Shown: in pieces, positions 44,860-58,164 of the stretch
Position numbering within the stretch: position 1 is the first letter of the stretch
Layout: each line of letters starts with the position of its first letter
NCBI GenBank assembly: GCA_944474755.1
Contig: OX104117.1
Span: forward strand, 76,670,926-76,734,925
Length of the DNA stretch: 64,000 nt
Reading direction: 5' to 3'
Source of the DNA: Limnoperna fortunei
Lineage: Eukaryota; Mollusca; Bivalvia; Mytilida; Modiolidae
Program-made: the position numbers and the translations under genes
Notes under the pieces: generated by a model
The model's database searches: none
The model's input: only the letters and a program-made list of their open reading frames with translations
What the model was told of the DNA's origin: nothing

Positions 44860-45690
44860 TTACCTAATCGAATTTGGTTGTAACATATAAACCTAATCGA
44901 CGTTGGTCGTAACATATTTACCTAATCTGACTTCGCTTGTAACGTATGTACCTAATCGACTTTAGTTTGTTACATTTGTACCTAATCTGACTTCGCTTGT
45001 AATATACTTTATTTGTCATATATTTACCTAATCGACTTTGGTCGTAACGTATTTACCTAATCTGACTTCGGTTGTAGCATATTTACCTGATCTGACTTCG
45101 ATTGTAGCATATTTACCTAATCTGACTTCGGTTGTAGCATATTTACCTGATCTGACTTCGGTTGTAGCATATTTACCTAATCTGACTTCGGTTGTAGCAT
45201 AATTACCTGATCTGACTTCGGTTGTAGCATATTTACCTAATCTGACTTCGGTTGTAGCATATTTACCTAATCTGACTTCGGTTGTAGCATATTTACCTAA
45301 TCTGACTTCGGTTGTAGCATATTTATCTGATCTGACTTCGGTTGTAGCATATTTACATGATCTGACTTCGCTTGTAATGTATTTACCTAATCGACTTTGG
45401 TTATTACATATTTACCTAATCGACTTTGGTCGTAATATATTTACCTAATCGACTTTGGTTGTAACATATTTACCTAATCTGACTTTGGTTGGTATATATT
45501 TATCTAATCGACTTTGGCTGTAACATATTTTACCTAATCGACTTTGGTTGTGGCATATTTACCGAATCGACTTTGGTCCTAACATATTTACCTAATCTGA
45601 CTTTGGTTGTGACATATTTGCCTAATCAGACTTTCATTTAGGATATTTATTTAAACTGACTTTGGTTGTAGCATATTGTCATGATCTTAC
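44860..45690 (+). repeat. ~30-bp minisatellite
   Basis: About 27 copies of a 28-30-base unit that reads ATTTACCTAATCTGACTTCG plus GTTGTAGCAT. The middle copies are nearly identical and the edges decay. It is not in the second or third large tandem unit. Confidence 0.9.
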
Positions 45691-45824
45691 TTTCAATTGG
45701 TAGAAATATATTGTTAACTTCGCGCTTTCGCGTTAACATTGTTTGTATGTATGTTTGAAGTTTTTTTAACACTTCTGTTAAAATTATATTAGCTATATAA
45801 TATGGCGTCGAGTGTTTATAGGGA

Positions 45825-45995
45825 AGAGCTGGAGTACCCAACGAAACAGCAGACCTTCGACAGGAAAACTGATAAAAACTGGTGCTCTTCGCAAATTTAG
45901 GGATGAGTTCAGCACACCCTCTTGCTGTAAGGGTCGAACAGACAACTCAATGATCAATAATAGATTTCTGCTACCTTAACCACCGAGGTCAAGGT
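45825..45995 (-). mobile_element. tRNA-derived SINE, family B (partial)
   Basis: Minus-oriented: GAGTTCAGCACACCCTCTTG, GGGTCGAACAGACAACTC and TTAACCACCGAGG match the tRNA-like part of family B. Confidence 0.55.
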
Positions 45996-46389
45996 TTTTT
46001 ATTATTAAAACGCTTAAAAAAGATCATTTGTCGTGGTTTGATCAGTTTTCTTTCCAGCCACAGTTCCTAAGAATTCCGATGTATAATACTGAATAAGATT
46101 TAAGACAAAAGCGAAGACATCTATTTATGTATTTTATTCACTATCTCCATGTGTCACATGAATTTACACAGAATTAAAACTCAAATAAAGAATAAACTTC
46201 TAAACGTGTTTGTATATAGAAAGATGCGCACATGTAAGCGTAATATAAAATCAATTCTGCTTTCGCATTTTAGCCGTCACAATTTGTTTATTTAACGATT
46301 TCTGTGATAGTCATTCGATAATTAATGATATATAAGTATAATGGTTTCCTTTCAATTCAGAAGTATTTGAAATTAGTTACTAGGTTTCA

Positions 46390-47040
46390 CAGAGCTGTCT
46401 AGCGCGTCCTCAGCTGGCGGATATGGGATCTGCTCTCGTTTTTGTTGGCGGTTATGGGGGGGGTGGGGCGGTTCAGGTTAGATTACAATTGCCGCGTACA
46501 TAGTGACGTGTTTAGAGAGGGTCACGCTCCTTGCACGACAAGGATCTCTTTTGTAGATTTCGAAAAGAAGCTTGTAAGCTTAAAAAAGAAAATTTTCCAG
46601 CCAAACCCCATATTTTTTCCAGTGGAATTCACAATTTTTGCCCTTTGGTACATCTTTCTCTATTGATTGAGGGAGCCTTGGTGGCCAAGTGGTTAGGTTG
46701 GTCTACTATTGATCACGTGGTGTGTCAACACTGAGGTTGCGGGTTCGAGTCTCACTGCTTGCAGGATGCACTTGACTAATTGAAAAGGAGCCAATTTCCT
46801 ACCAAAGGTCCGTGGTTTTCTCCATGGTACTCCGGCTTCCTCCTCCAATAAAAACTCGACGCAATGATATAGCGTGATAATTAGATAATATAATGTGATA
46901 AATTTCTGAAAGGGGCGTTAGACAATATTTAAACCAACAAACAAACAAATCTAATTGATTGATATTTAACTTATTCTCGTCATGAATAAAGCTGAAATAC
47001 TCTCGCTGAAAGAAAGCAAACATCCAATCAATCTAATAAT
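46390..47040 (-). repeat. Dispersed ~400-bp repeat interrupted by SINE family B
   Basis: 46390-46665 and 46960-47035 are the two halves of one reverse-oriented copy. The second half ends GAAAGCAAACATCCAATCAA. The SINE at 46668-46950 is inserted between them. Confidence 0.65.
46668..46950 (+). mobile_element. tRNA-derived SINE, family B
   Basis: Same structure as at 24.96 kb: GCCTTGGTGGCCAAGTGGTT A box, GGTTCGAGTCTCACTGC B box, CTCCGGCTTCCTCCTCCAAT body, and a CAAACAAACAAA tail. Confidence 0.78.
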
Positions 47041-47109
47041 CTATGAAATAAGATATTTTTCAAATTGAATGACACTCTTGAAAAGGTTCTGTTTTATCGA
47101 TATGCTTTA

Positions 47110-47352
47110 AATTATTAATTTGTACGTATCCGTCAATAAACTGACCGATTTGTGCATATAATTAAATGACGGATTCTGGGTCGCACTGATTGGACTGATC
47201 GCTGACAGTACGGTTACCAAGGTAATGACGGATTCATAATTTTGGACGGATGTATGCATCATCAATCAAAGATCCGTCAGCGTTCCAAAATCCGTCAGCA
47301 ATCAGTTATCAATCAGTCAAAGTGTTCCGTTTACGGGTGCAAGTACTGTATA
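47110..47352. repeat. Short element with subterminal 'GACGGAT' motifs, copy 2 (inverted)
   Basis: Reverse orientation of the copy at 12.5 kb, from GTACGTATCCGTCAATAAAC to GTTTACGGGTGCAAGTACTG. Confidence 0.65.
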
Positions 47353-50334
47353 TCAGTCTAAATAACAAGTTCTTGGGACCGACATGGTTGTAATTTATTA
47401 ACGCTTTCACGCATTGACGTCCTAACAAGGTCTCGCTTGTCTTATTGTGACTCGTGTGTCTGATAAAAACCAAAAATACAACAAAGTTCGAGGCAATAGA
47501 TATAACTACTCCTGACATGCGTTTCGTCTATTCAAGACTCATCAGAGGCGCTCTACCCAAACAATTGAAATCGCCAAACAGTATATGAATATGAAGAGCA
47601 TAGAACAATAAAACCAAAAAATATCGAACTGGAAACCAAATTATGACTAAGATCAACATATACCAGGGGTAGGAAGAGCCTTAGGGTTTTGATAATTTTG
47701 AATTGTACACTGACAATTTCAAAGCTTTGATTTGTTAATCAACACAAAGGTGTTGATGACGGAGCGGGCTAATCTCCGGAAATTAAAACTCCACCGGAAG
47801 CGCTAACCATCACGGATGTTAAAAATACAAGAAGAAAAGTATGTTGCGACTTGAAATTACTTTTCATATATAAATATTAAACATTTTTTGAGAAAGACTA
47901 CATTTTTATCATCAACCTTCACTATAATTGCCTAAATTCGAATGTACAGGACAGTCTTGCAGTATTGCGTCATGGACACGTTTTGCATTATTTACACTTG
48001 TGTTTGGAAGCCGCCTAGTCAGTATGTATAACTCAACTTCTGAGTTATGCTGACTTTATACTTCTTTCCGTTTTCAAATATACGCAGTATCCATTTCGAA
48101 TTCTGTTTCAAACTATTGAATAAATTATTTATGATAAACTACATGTACATGTATAACTATAATACGATATTAAGTGTTTAGTGGTTATAACTTGGGGTTT
48201 ATTTGTCAATTGTCTCGTCTGCAATTACTCATGTTAATTTGTTTAATATAAATTAGTAGGCGAAGCGTTCAGGAACACGAGCATACGTTTTTCACATAAA
48301 TTTATGTAAGTATTTAGCAAAACTAAATACGATCATATATGTATATTATCTGTATATTTATGAATCGGATTTTATTTATTTCTTTTGAAAATAGTTCGTT
48401 CTTGAGTCCATTATGAAACCAATGGAAAATTATAATTAACTCGTCCATTGTAATACGTATGTACAATGTGGTATTGTATTGGGTTAAACGATATACAAAA
48501 TAGAACAAAAAAGCACTCAGTGCAGCATAATTCAAGAACTTCAAATTCATATGACAATAATTTGAAAGAATTTTTACATAATAATGTTCTTTCCCAAGGA
48601 AGGTTATAACAAAATCCCGAACACCAAGGAAACTGTCAAAAAATACAAGCCACAAATCAAAATCCTAGTACCGGCAAACTTCAGAATCAAGAACCAAAAA
48701 TACAGCAATGATCCTGACTTTAAATGGTGCGATAAACCAAATAATATAAATAACACCAGTTCCAAACTGTTACCTACAGTAGTATTTCAAAGAAATCTGC
48801 CTTTAACACAAAAGCATCTTTGGTTTGTTTTGCCATTAATATATTAGTATGGATAAAGAAATCCAAATATATATTAGTGTTGATATGAGTGGTTCTATAG
48901 TTATTTTTCTTATATTCTTTTTATAAATAAGATTACCACTAAACATATACATGCATTTCTTTTATTACATCAAGTGTTGTTTAAGGTCAAAATGTACATA
49001 GCGTATAATCTGTTTAGTGTTATGAACTTAAATATTGGAACCTATTGTGACATGGCAAAGTATTTTTCCCAAACATGCATATTTTCTTTACTTTTCTGTC
49101 GTAAAAATCTAAAGAATTTTCATTCACATTCAAGTTTTCCTATCCGCTCAACAGGCATTGTCACTTATGATAATAAATAACTGATCAACAACGCAACACC
49201 AAAACCAAAAAACACAAAAACTGAAAGAGAGTAACCCAAACTCGCTACAAACAATGGTTGTACAGGTTCTCCGTACGCGTAATCAGTGCCTGCTAATCGA
49301 GACTGTCGAAAGAAATTATAAAGGCTGTATATAAAAATACCAATTAAATGATACTTTTATTAACCAATGACAACCCATTAATCTGACTCATTTTAAACAA
49401 AAAACAGTTTCTTGCTGAAACAAAAAACACGAAACAGACATAATTTTATGGTCAATTTCAGAAACCTTAATTTATATTAATACGAGTAAAGTTCTCAATA
49501 TTAAAAAGAATACATGAAATGATCCCCGTATTAACCATGGAAAATTATATTAATACAGGAAATGTTCCTGGTATAAAACAAATACAGGGAACATTCCTTG
49601 TATTGATTCAATGTTTAATTATTATAAACAGTTCGTTTTCCTTTGTATTTGAAGTCATTTCTTTATGATATTACTTAACCAAGACATACGTGTAGTCGAT
49701 ATTTTCACAATTGTTATCACTGGGTACTGTTAATGTTTAATTCTTTTTCGAATTGAATTAAAAAGCTGACTTAGTGTTTTATTGTTTTTTTAAACTAATT
49801 AGAGCGCTCTCGTCTAGCAAACTTGCAGATGTCAGTATAAGTTTAATTCATAATAAAAGACTAATGCGCAATTACAAACAAGTTAGTGGGACATAAGTAC
49901 AAAATTTGATTGACATGGATATATATCTTTTGAAACGACGCACCGATTTGGAACAATGCATGCAGATCAAATGATAATTTAAATGTGTGTAAGACAATTT
50001 ATACCATACTTTCAAAAAAGTTAGCTGTTACAACTTAATGATATCTAATATTTTCAGGACTCAAAATATAAAGATTAGTCGAGGTTTTGATTTGAAATTT
50101 GGTGGATGTATTTTGTTTTGAAAATATATTTACAATAATATGATCGTTTTATTTATCGACATAACACATGATACATGCCGAAAAACAATTATTAACAATT
50201 AGAATTCTTAATGAAATTATGTAACTAATCAATAAATATGTTTAATTATACACATTAATCTTTAAACAGTTATTTTTCTCATAAGCAAAAGAAGCCATAT
50301 GACATAACTTATTATAGAGGGCTTATATTGCAAT
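47353..50334. other. No gene seen; dispersed repeat and tandem-unit sequence
   Basis: 47.4-47.8 kb has a GACATGCGTTTCGTCTATTC and AGACTCATCAGAGGCGCTCT segment like the satellite core. The opposing 87- and 110-codon frames near 48.3-48.85 kb overlap each other and recur as non-coding sequence near 63.7 kb, so I do not call them. Confidence 0.55.
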
Positions 50335-50560
50335 CACCTTGTCCGTTCGTTTGTCTGTCAGTCCATCTGTCTGTCTGTCCGTCCGGTGATGACTTGTGTA
50401 ACAGATTTCTCTGCGTCTACTAAAGGTATTGATTTCAAACTTGGTGCACAGTTTAGCTTGACAAGTTGTACCGTGCCTTCCCTTTCCAGGTCAGTCAGTT
50501 ATTTGATTCCTGTTTTCCGAGCCGACAGTATGTTTGAAAATAGTGTTAAACTAACTTCAA
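50335..50560 (+). repeat. GTCC/TCTG-rich dispersed repeat
   Basis: Starts with a CTGTCTGTCTGTCCGTCCGG run and then GATTTCAAACTTGGTGCACA. It resembles the start of the 16.7 kb repeat in layout (a short simple run followed by a conserved body). Confidence 0.5.
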
Positions 50561-50599
50561 TCATACATACAAATAATGATAACGCGAACGCGCGACGTG

Positions 50600-51055
50600 A
50601 AAAAATGTTACTATTCCGCCTTCGTCTTTCTCGCTTTTTCCGCTTTAAAAAATTTCGAAGTCAACTACGAGATGTACGCCTTGTCACGCGAGGTCAAATA
50701 TTTTTTTAAATCATTGTGTTGTGTTTTTTTTTCCATTTCTTTTTTTAAAAATAAAATTGCACTATGTGATGTTTATATTCCGTCACAGATGCTTTAGGTA
50801 TATATTGGGGGAATTTCCATTTATGATTTATAACTTTGGACTCGACTTTTTCCGCTATAAAAAATTCGAAGACAAATACGAGACGTACGCCTTCGCACGC
50901 GAGGTCAATTTGTTTTAAGTCATTGTGTGTGTGTGTGTTTTAAAATTATTAATAAAATGACACTATGTGATGTTTATATTTCGTCACAGATGCATATATA
51001 ACGGGGGAATTTCCATTGGTATTATTTATAACTTTAGACCTGTTTTAGCCTTATT
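50600..51055 (+). repeat. ~235-bp tandem repeat, two units
   Basis: TTTTTCCGCTTTAAAAAATTTC near 50634 and TTTTTCCGCTATAAAAAATTC near 50847 start two similar units that include ACGAGATGTACGCCTTGTCA and TATTCCGTCACAGATGC. Confidence 0.75.
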
Positions 51056-51164
51056 ATTGGGGCTCATAAATAAGGACATAACAGTTGACATTTGTATACT
51101 AATATTTGCGAGTGAAACGAATTTTCACATTTCGAAATATTGATTTCACTAACCGGAAGTTGAA

Positions 51165-51365
51165 TGGACAGATTGGAGCGATCAGTCCAAATCGATCCGT
51201 CAAATCGTTCCGCATCCGTCAATTGACGGATTGGGAACGATCTGACGAATTGGGAACGATTTGACTGATCTGACTGATTGATGACTGATCGCTGACGGAT
51301 TTTGAAAAGCTGACGGATCGCTGACGGATTGATAATAGTGTTGCGTTTTTAAACCTCAAGTACTG
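51165..51365. repeat. Short element with 'GACGGAT' motifs, copy 3
   Basis: Dense CGATCTGACGGATTGGGAAC-type words, ending AAACCTCAAGTACTGTAGC, which resembles the end of copy 2. Confidence 0.6.
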
Positions 51366-52734
51366 TAGCAAATAAAAAATTTTGAATTCTGTCCAATTTT
51401 AGAAAAAAACTCTCACAAAGTTACAAAGATAACTATAATTTATTATGCAAGCGCAAGTCTTATCAGTTCTACTTAAATCCAAACAATATGTAAAATAGAA
51501 AAGATCAAGATGTCGTAGAAATTTTTAGACAAAACTTGAAAAACGTTTTAAAAATAAAATATCTAGTAGTTACCAATAAAATATCATCGAATAAACCATG
51601 GTTAATAGAATTTATATTGCTAGAGGTGTGACTACTGGACTGGTGATAGACTAACAGACCAACAGCAGAAGCATCAACCAAGTGGTCGCAAATAAATGTC
51701 ATCATGGATACTAAAAACTCCAAACAATGAGTTAATAAATATCCAACTATAAACAAACATAAAATACTTAAAATTTAAGATATAATTAAAAAATAAAAAG
51801 TTGACTTTGACAAGTGCGAGCTACCTTAGACCATGTAATACGTGTAATGCGTGTTTGAAGTAAAAAATATAATCGTATGGAAGCCGTAAAATAGGCTAAA
51901 TTGTTCGTTCCTACCGATATCTTATACTTACCAGGAGCTTTAAAACTAGTCCGACATTTAGCACATTCGTTATCCTAAATTGATATATTATCTGTTATCA
52001 TATACTTGTCTTGCGCTGTAATAGTTTACTGGACGTAAACAACCATTAAAATAAAGAATGAGTCCTTGTCTGACAGTGTTTGTATTATCTCTCACAGCCG
52101 TAGTCAAAGCTATGGTAATTTTTCTGCATAACGTTTAATTTTACAAGTTTGTGATTGCGCCCGGTTTTGTTATTTATCACGTTCCACTGCTTGTTTATTT
52201 CAAAAATGGGTTGTTATTCAATTACAATCACAGTTACTTTTGTGTCCACCTTGGAAGACGTTTTTGTTAATATTCTATATTTTATATAAATCGCTTTATG
52301 AGAGTATTTTAATATGTAGCTATACTCACAGTATTGAAGGCCAAAATTTACATTTCCTAAGCTATGTTAATTTTGCGATATCAATTATAAAATTTATAAT
52401 GAGCTTTAAATGGCTGCCGTTTCACTATATAACAAAAAACATTTGAACTGGTTTTGTGGGCAGGGCGATCATGTTACATTTAAATATCACGGAAGATTAA
52501 ATTTTGCTATAAACAATTAAAATGGTATGTTTTAATGCGATTATGCAGTACTAAACAACGTCTTAGCTGTGTCATTGCTTTTCAAATACAGTCGAAATAA
52601 TTTGATATCTGCTTTACAAATAATCTTTGTTTTAAATGTGTTTAACTGCATTTTCGCAATGTTTTTTCATCAGTGTTTCCAGTTTGCTTTGGGTTCCCCG
52701 AGGCAAAGTGGATAAGACTGGTTGTAGCCTGGAA

Positions 52735-52850
52735 ATAAGATCCATAAAATGTAGCTGTTCTATATAAAATGTAGCTATTCTACGTTAATTAAAGCTATTC
52801 TACATAAAATGTAGTTGTTTTACATAAACAGTGGCTGTTCTATATATTTG
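52735..52850 (+). repeat. ~20-bp tandem ACATAAAATGTAGCTGTTCT
   Basis: About six imprecise units; the same tract is at 60630-60730 in the next large unit. Confidence 0.75.
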
Positions 52851-54030
52851 CAGCGATATATTTTTATTTGTACGCAGGTTGTACGGATTAGAAGCTACGG
52901 TTGCAGTTGAAACTAACTCTAAAAGATACTCATGAGCTCTTGAGTTAATAATATTATTTAAAAAAAGATTTAGCTTCTTTACCTCGCGTCTCGTTGTTAA
53001 CTTTTCCCAATCCGTTTCTGCGTAAGAACAGGTAGGCCGAAACTGTCTGATCCGCATCAAGTTGCACTTTTTAAGACGATCCGATTTTATAATTCCGCAG
53101 TTGTCCAATACTTCAAAACCGTATACCAAAGCGTACGTATCAAAACATATTTTTCCAGATAAGCTTTCTTAGTACCTGAGACAAAATGATGATATCTTTG
53201 TGTTAAGTCCACCTGCAGTGCTACTTAAAGTTTTACCTAAGTGTTTATATTCAATCATCTGTTAACCGTATTATTAAATGAAAAGGTTATATTGTTCTTG
53301 TCACCCCTGAGATCAAATATTTGTTAGACCTTCCTTTCAAACGATTAATCTGAATAAAGAGACTCCCTGTAATCCGCCGTGTCCAATAAACGTTTTGTCT
53401 GCAAATAACTGCCCCAGCCCGTCCATTCCATCGACATTATTCATTTTGTAAAGTTGTGCTTTAATCCAGAAAGTGTCGAAGGTTTTTGCTTATGTCACCA
53501 ATTGTTACACTAGTTACTTTTTATTATCAAGATCGAAATAAATGCAATTGTACGACTCAAATACTTGATGAGTAGTAGAATATTCTGGTATAAATCGAGA
53601 CTGCAGTTTGTAAAGCAGGGTATTACTATGCAGATGATTAAAAATATACTTGTAGATTATTTTTTCAAATAGTTAACTAACACATACAAGTATAGAGACG
53701 GGCATATAATTATAAATGAGACACTTATTACATTTCTTAAATAAAGGAAAACCTTAAGCGATGTTCCTTGCTTTCAGATTCATGAGTAACAGTACCTGCC
53801 TTAAAAAGACAGCCGTCGAATTTCTCTATAAGCTATATGTATCTGCGGATGATCTATTTTCATATGTACATAAAACACAACAACGACAATTACAATATGT
53901 GCTGTATCGAATTCTAAAAAATAAAATAATCCATAAACCAGGTCCTTACGACATATACTTTGGTTTCAGTTTTATTTGTTGGATATCAATTTGCATGGTT
54001 TTCGTGGGTACTATCAAGATTTCAACGAAG
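52800..54030 (-). pseudogene. Jockey-like LINE reverse transcriptase fragment (copy in second unit)
   Basis: This is the same relic as at 60.7-61.9 kb, about 7.9 kb away. The C-terminal part is clearer here: YGFEVLDNCGIIKSDRLKK, then DWEKLTTRREVKKLNLFLNN and NPYNLRTNKNISL, the usual end of jockey/CR1-like RTs. A FDTFWIKAQLYKMNN piece runs straight into QLFADKT, so the stretch between the RT palm blocks is missing. Confidence 0.75.
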
Positions 54031-57000
54031 TAACACTTGTATGCTTGAATAAAACGAGTTTGTTTTGTTTTCATAATTTATACTAAAGATTTAAGCAGCA
54101 TTCTGATATTTTGGTCAATAAGAAAGGAACAAAACTTACATAAATTTATTATTATAGCAATATCGTGTACACATGTGTACTCCAAGAAACAAATTGTTGA
54201 CATCCGGTTTTTATTTACTTGCATTGTTCACCATTCAGAGTAACCACGAGTTATAAACCTCCAATAGTATTTAATATTTATCATTTTAGAGTAAATTGAT
54301 CATTAAAGAAGTAATCATAACAATTATGTGTCGTCTTGATAGTATGCAAAATTGAGCGTAGATATTAATTACCCGGTTACGATTTAATGCTGAGACTCAT
54401 ATGCAACATCAGACGCTGTAATGTCAACACAGCAACATAAAAGTAGTTTGAAATAAAAAAAACTGGCAATTATATATGAACAATATTTAATGCTTTTGTT
54501 AATGATCTTCATTTTATACGATACTGTAAAAACAAAATGTCGTTCTAACAACAGTCGATTTACAGACAAGTACATCAATGCCCAATGATTAATACTTTGG
54601 CTTTCCACGTCAGTAAACTTCACACACTTACATGTAACAGTGCAATTAAAGACAAAGCTTTGTATTTGATAACTTAAAATAATTCTTTGTTTAAAGAACT
54701 AAAAATACAACAACAATTTCACAAAACAGCAAATTTTTTAAAACATTTTTTGTACACTTGACCTCCGATCCACGAATTTAGGTATCCAAAGAAATGAATG
54801 TTTTCCTCAATCCACGAAAATTGATACACACGAATAAAAAATGAAAGCACAGTATCCTAGATAACCTTCGTTTATTTAATAAATATCACCAGGAGAGTAG
54901 CGCAATGCCATAACACTACTAAAAATAAGCGAAATGCTTATATGCCGAAAATAGTAAATAAACTCAATGCTTCTATCCCACAATCCCGAATGACAAAGAA
55001 CGAAACTGGTATTCAACCAAGTTATATGGCAACTTACTGGACTGTGAGGCTGAGACTCGTATGCAACAACAGACGCTGTACGCTCAAGCTCATGAATTGA
55101 ACTAGAGTTTCTTTTTATCTTAAAAGCTTTACTTATAGGCTTCTTCAAGAACAACTTCAACAGCAGTTCTGTCTCGGTCATTTTTCAGAATTCAGCAATC
55201 GGACCTTACATTTATACACCATAATTGTTATTGCCGTTTCAATTGAAAATGTTAACCTTACCCGGATCCTAGCAAAATGAGTTGTAATGAAAATGGTTAA
55301 ACTGCGTCACTATTACTACCGTTTACTAACCAGTTTACTTACAGCGACACACAATCAATAAATCACAACAATTTTTGTTTTCGCAAACGTGAACATTATC
55401 CCATGCATATTACATGTATCTTAGAAAATACCATATTCACGGGCAAATGTATCGTTAATTTTCTAGATAGAAGATTGGTGCTTAACATCAATTATTAAAA
55501 CTGCATTTTGTGCTTTTTGTTGAATTCGTTATATAGCAGTTTTCGTGAGTAACAAATTGGATGTCAAAGGATCTTGTAACACTTTAGAGTGCATGAGTTA
55601 ATAAAAGTAGCATGGAAACGGCACGAACCACAAGAGCCGGAAGTCAATAGACAATTATGAATCCGGATAAAGACGAACAAAAACCAAAAACACAAACACA
55701 GAAAGTCAGTAACCGGAACCCAATAAAAACTATTAGTTAACACCCAGTTGCTCCGGCCAGTTAACAGGTCCTGCTTCTAATTAAAGACCCGTCAACTTAC
55801 TCAGGTCATGTCTAGGAAACAGTCAAATCTAGCAATATGAAAGACTACTTATGACAGATGAGAAAGATTGATTTCCCATTTTGTAGTGATGACCATAGAA
55901 CGTCTAAAGGGATATCAATAACATAAGTTAAAAACCCTTGTTTGAGTAGCTAAGTAGACAGCCACAGAATATCGGAGTACCGATAGCAGGATCATGAATA
56001 AGTCAAATTAATACAATATACGCCGGCGCTGCTGCAATGTTGCTATCGATTAAGTTGACAACTGTAAAGTTGACATCATCTTTGTAGGTCATAGACTTAA
56101 ATTTGTAGCTGTCCTGAGTCTATTTATAAAAGTAGGTCTAGTCAGAGACCGACTTAAGGGTATTAGCGGTGTCTTTTGTTTCAAGCTTTATACAATGGTA
56201 AATTTATTACAGCCCAAGTAATATATTTGTCAGTCGTTTATTGTTTTTATATTATTTAAGTTCAGTTTGGTAACATGCATGTGATATAGATGTGTTGAAC
56301 ACCATAGCGTCATGTATGCGTTTTTTGTTATGTATGCTTGTGTCTTAATTGAAAACCGTCTATTCTGTTGTTAATAGTATTTTTTGACGTGTGCTGACCT
56401 AATACAAACAATCTGTTAGATTGAGAAGCATGATAAGCATTTCGATGTTATATTACTTTTACCCGAAACACATCTTTCATTTTGAGTTTGGTGCGCTGTC
56501 AAAGAAAAACAAAGGCATCCTTACTAGTACCCGTTGCTAAATGGAAACGGTTACACCAATGTACATTACACCACATCAGGCTTACTATGTGGATACAGAT
56601 AACAAAATTCATATAAATATAATTACAAGTTCTGCGATTCTATGGTAACATTCCCACTGAACATAACTATTTCTTTAATTCAATCAAGTGTTTCTTCAAC
56701 GTCAAGATACACATTGTTAAGTATCTGCTTTAAATTTTGTTTTCATGTGTTACATGATAAGCAGTTGATTTTAAATAATAAAACCCCATTAAGTTGACAT
56801 AAACATATTGTTACATGGCTGGCAGGTATTTCACAGAAGGAATATTACCTTCTCCCAAGCAGGCATCTTTAGTATAGTCCTGCCTCGTAAAAGTCTAATG
56901 GAATCATGTCTTATACCAGTTCCTTCCCAGTTAAACACATATTAATAAAAATTAATCACCATAATAAAAAATCATCAACATTTACACACGCAACGATACC

Positions 57001-58164
57001 TGGCTAACTGTATGCAATATTACACCGCCGTTCATGGGCTGCTTAATTTTGTTACAGAATTGAATTCATTTACTTTTCTTTTATATTTTCAATAATGAAA
57101 ATACAAAAATGTTTCGTTCAATTTAAACCTCAAAATGCTACATACTTGTTTCCACGTAAATTTAACCGATTATGATATTATTTAGTTTTTGTATTTTGTT
57201 TTACCAAACCGTATTAAAAGTCCACAACTATACTTAAATTGATTAAGTTTAACTGGTCATTATTAATTTTGTTTTCATTTTGGAAAAACTGACTTTGTGT
57301 TGTTCTGTTTTTTAAACCTCACTTATTGTCATCGTCTCGTCGTCAAAACTAACGCATGTCGAAGTAAAAATGTACTTCATAACAAAAAATATAATACGCA
57401 ATTGCAAACCAGTTGGTAGAAAAATAGTATAGAATGTGATTGATATAAAAACTTAGGTGTTGAAACAACCCAGCGATTTGGAATAGTGATTGCAGATCAA
57501 ACAAACGTTTCTATTCAATAAAAATGAACTGAAAACAATGAGAAATTCATACTTAATTATCTTTGCGTGAAACCTATCTTGACATCTGATAGTTCTTTAT
57601 TTTGTCAAGTTGTTATTTGAAATTTGTTTGGTATGTCTGTTTTTTTAATATATTTAACGATGTGTAATAACTTGTCCAAGTAATACATGCATCCACATGT
57701 AAAGAAAACATTAAAAAACATCAATTAGTATCCTAAATGAAATTTAAAGAAGCCATTCAAATATCAAAGGAGTATACATCCCTTTAAATTTTAGTCATCA
57801 ATAATTATTACTAATTCAACATGTAAATTAGTATGTTTATATACATTTGGTTACTTTGGCAAGTTTTGTACTTCTCGTAGTCACAGTAATCAAATCATAG
57901 AGCGACGTGTACATGTACGAACTACACCAATATTTATATTCTCTAGGAGTGAACCGATTATGACGTCATAATAAGATGTATTGATGACGTTTACTATACA
58001 TGAATTCTTCCACAAACAACAAATGACGACACTAAAATTGTGCATTGCAAATATTATTTGATTACTTGTAAAATATTGTTCTTGTTATTTCATTGTAACT
58101 ATTATATCCAATAATCTAACCAATAATTGAAAACAATCCTTAAATAAGTGAAAAAAACAACAGG
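54031..58164. other. No gene seen in the second large unit
   Basis: Only unit sequence and the dispersed repeat at 55.6 kb. Short minus frames at 54.4-55.2 kb share the phrase VAYESQ, which points to an internal repeat and not to a gene. Confidence 0.5.
55620..55990 (+). repeat. Dispersed repeat, 'CATGTCTAGG' family
   Basis: Copy with CACAAGAGCCGGAAGTCAAT and TACTCAGGTCATGTCTAGGA. Part of the large tandem unit, matched by 62.7-62.96 kb. Confidence 0.7.

Larger units (their letters stand above)
43500..51100. repeat. First, most diverged copy of the 7.5-7.9-kb unit
   Basis: Matches are seen at 44.57-44.78 kb (to 52.32 and 60.23 kb) and 47.95-50.0 kb (to 56.3-57.5 kb). The match is partial because minisatellite, SINE and other insertions fill the middle. 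Confidence 0.65.

Noticed and set aside
45647..45841. 64-codon open frame, minus strand
   Set aside because: Overlaps the minisatellite edge and the SINE; no independent support.
12505..47352. A single 35-kb transposon bounded by the two inverted GACGGAT elements
   Set aside because: Each copy is a complete ~240-base unit with both of its own ends, so separate insertions are simpler.
48323..48847. Two opposing frames of 110 and 87 codons
   Set aside because: They overlap on opposite strands, have no family features, and the region recurs with stops near 63.7 kb.
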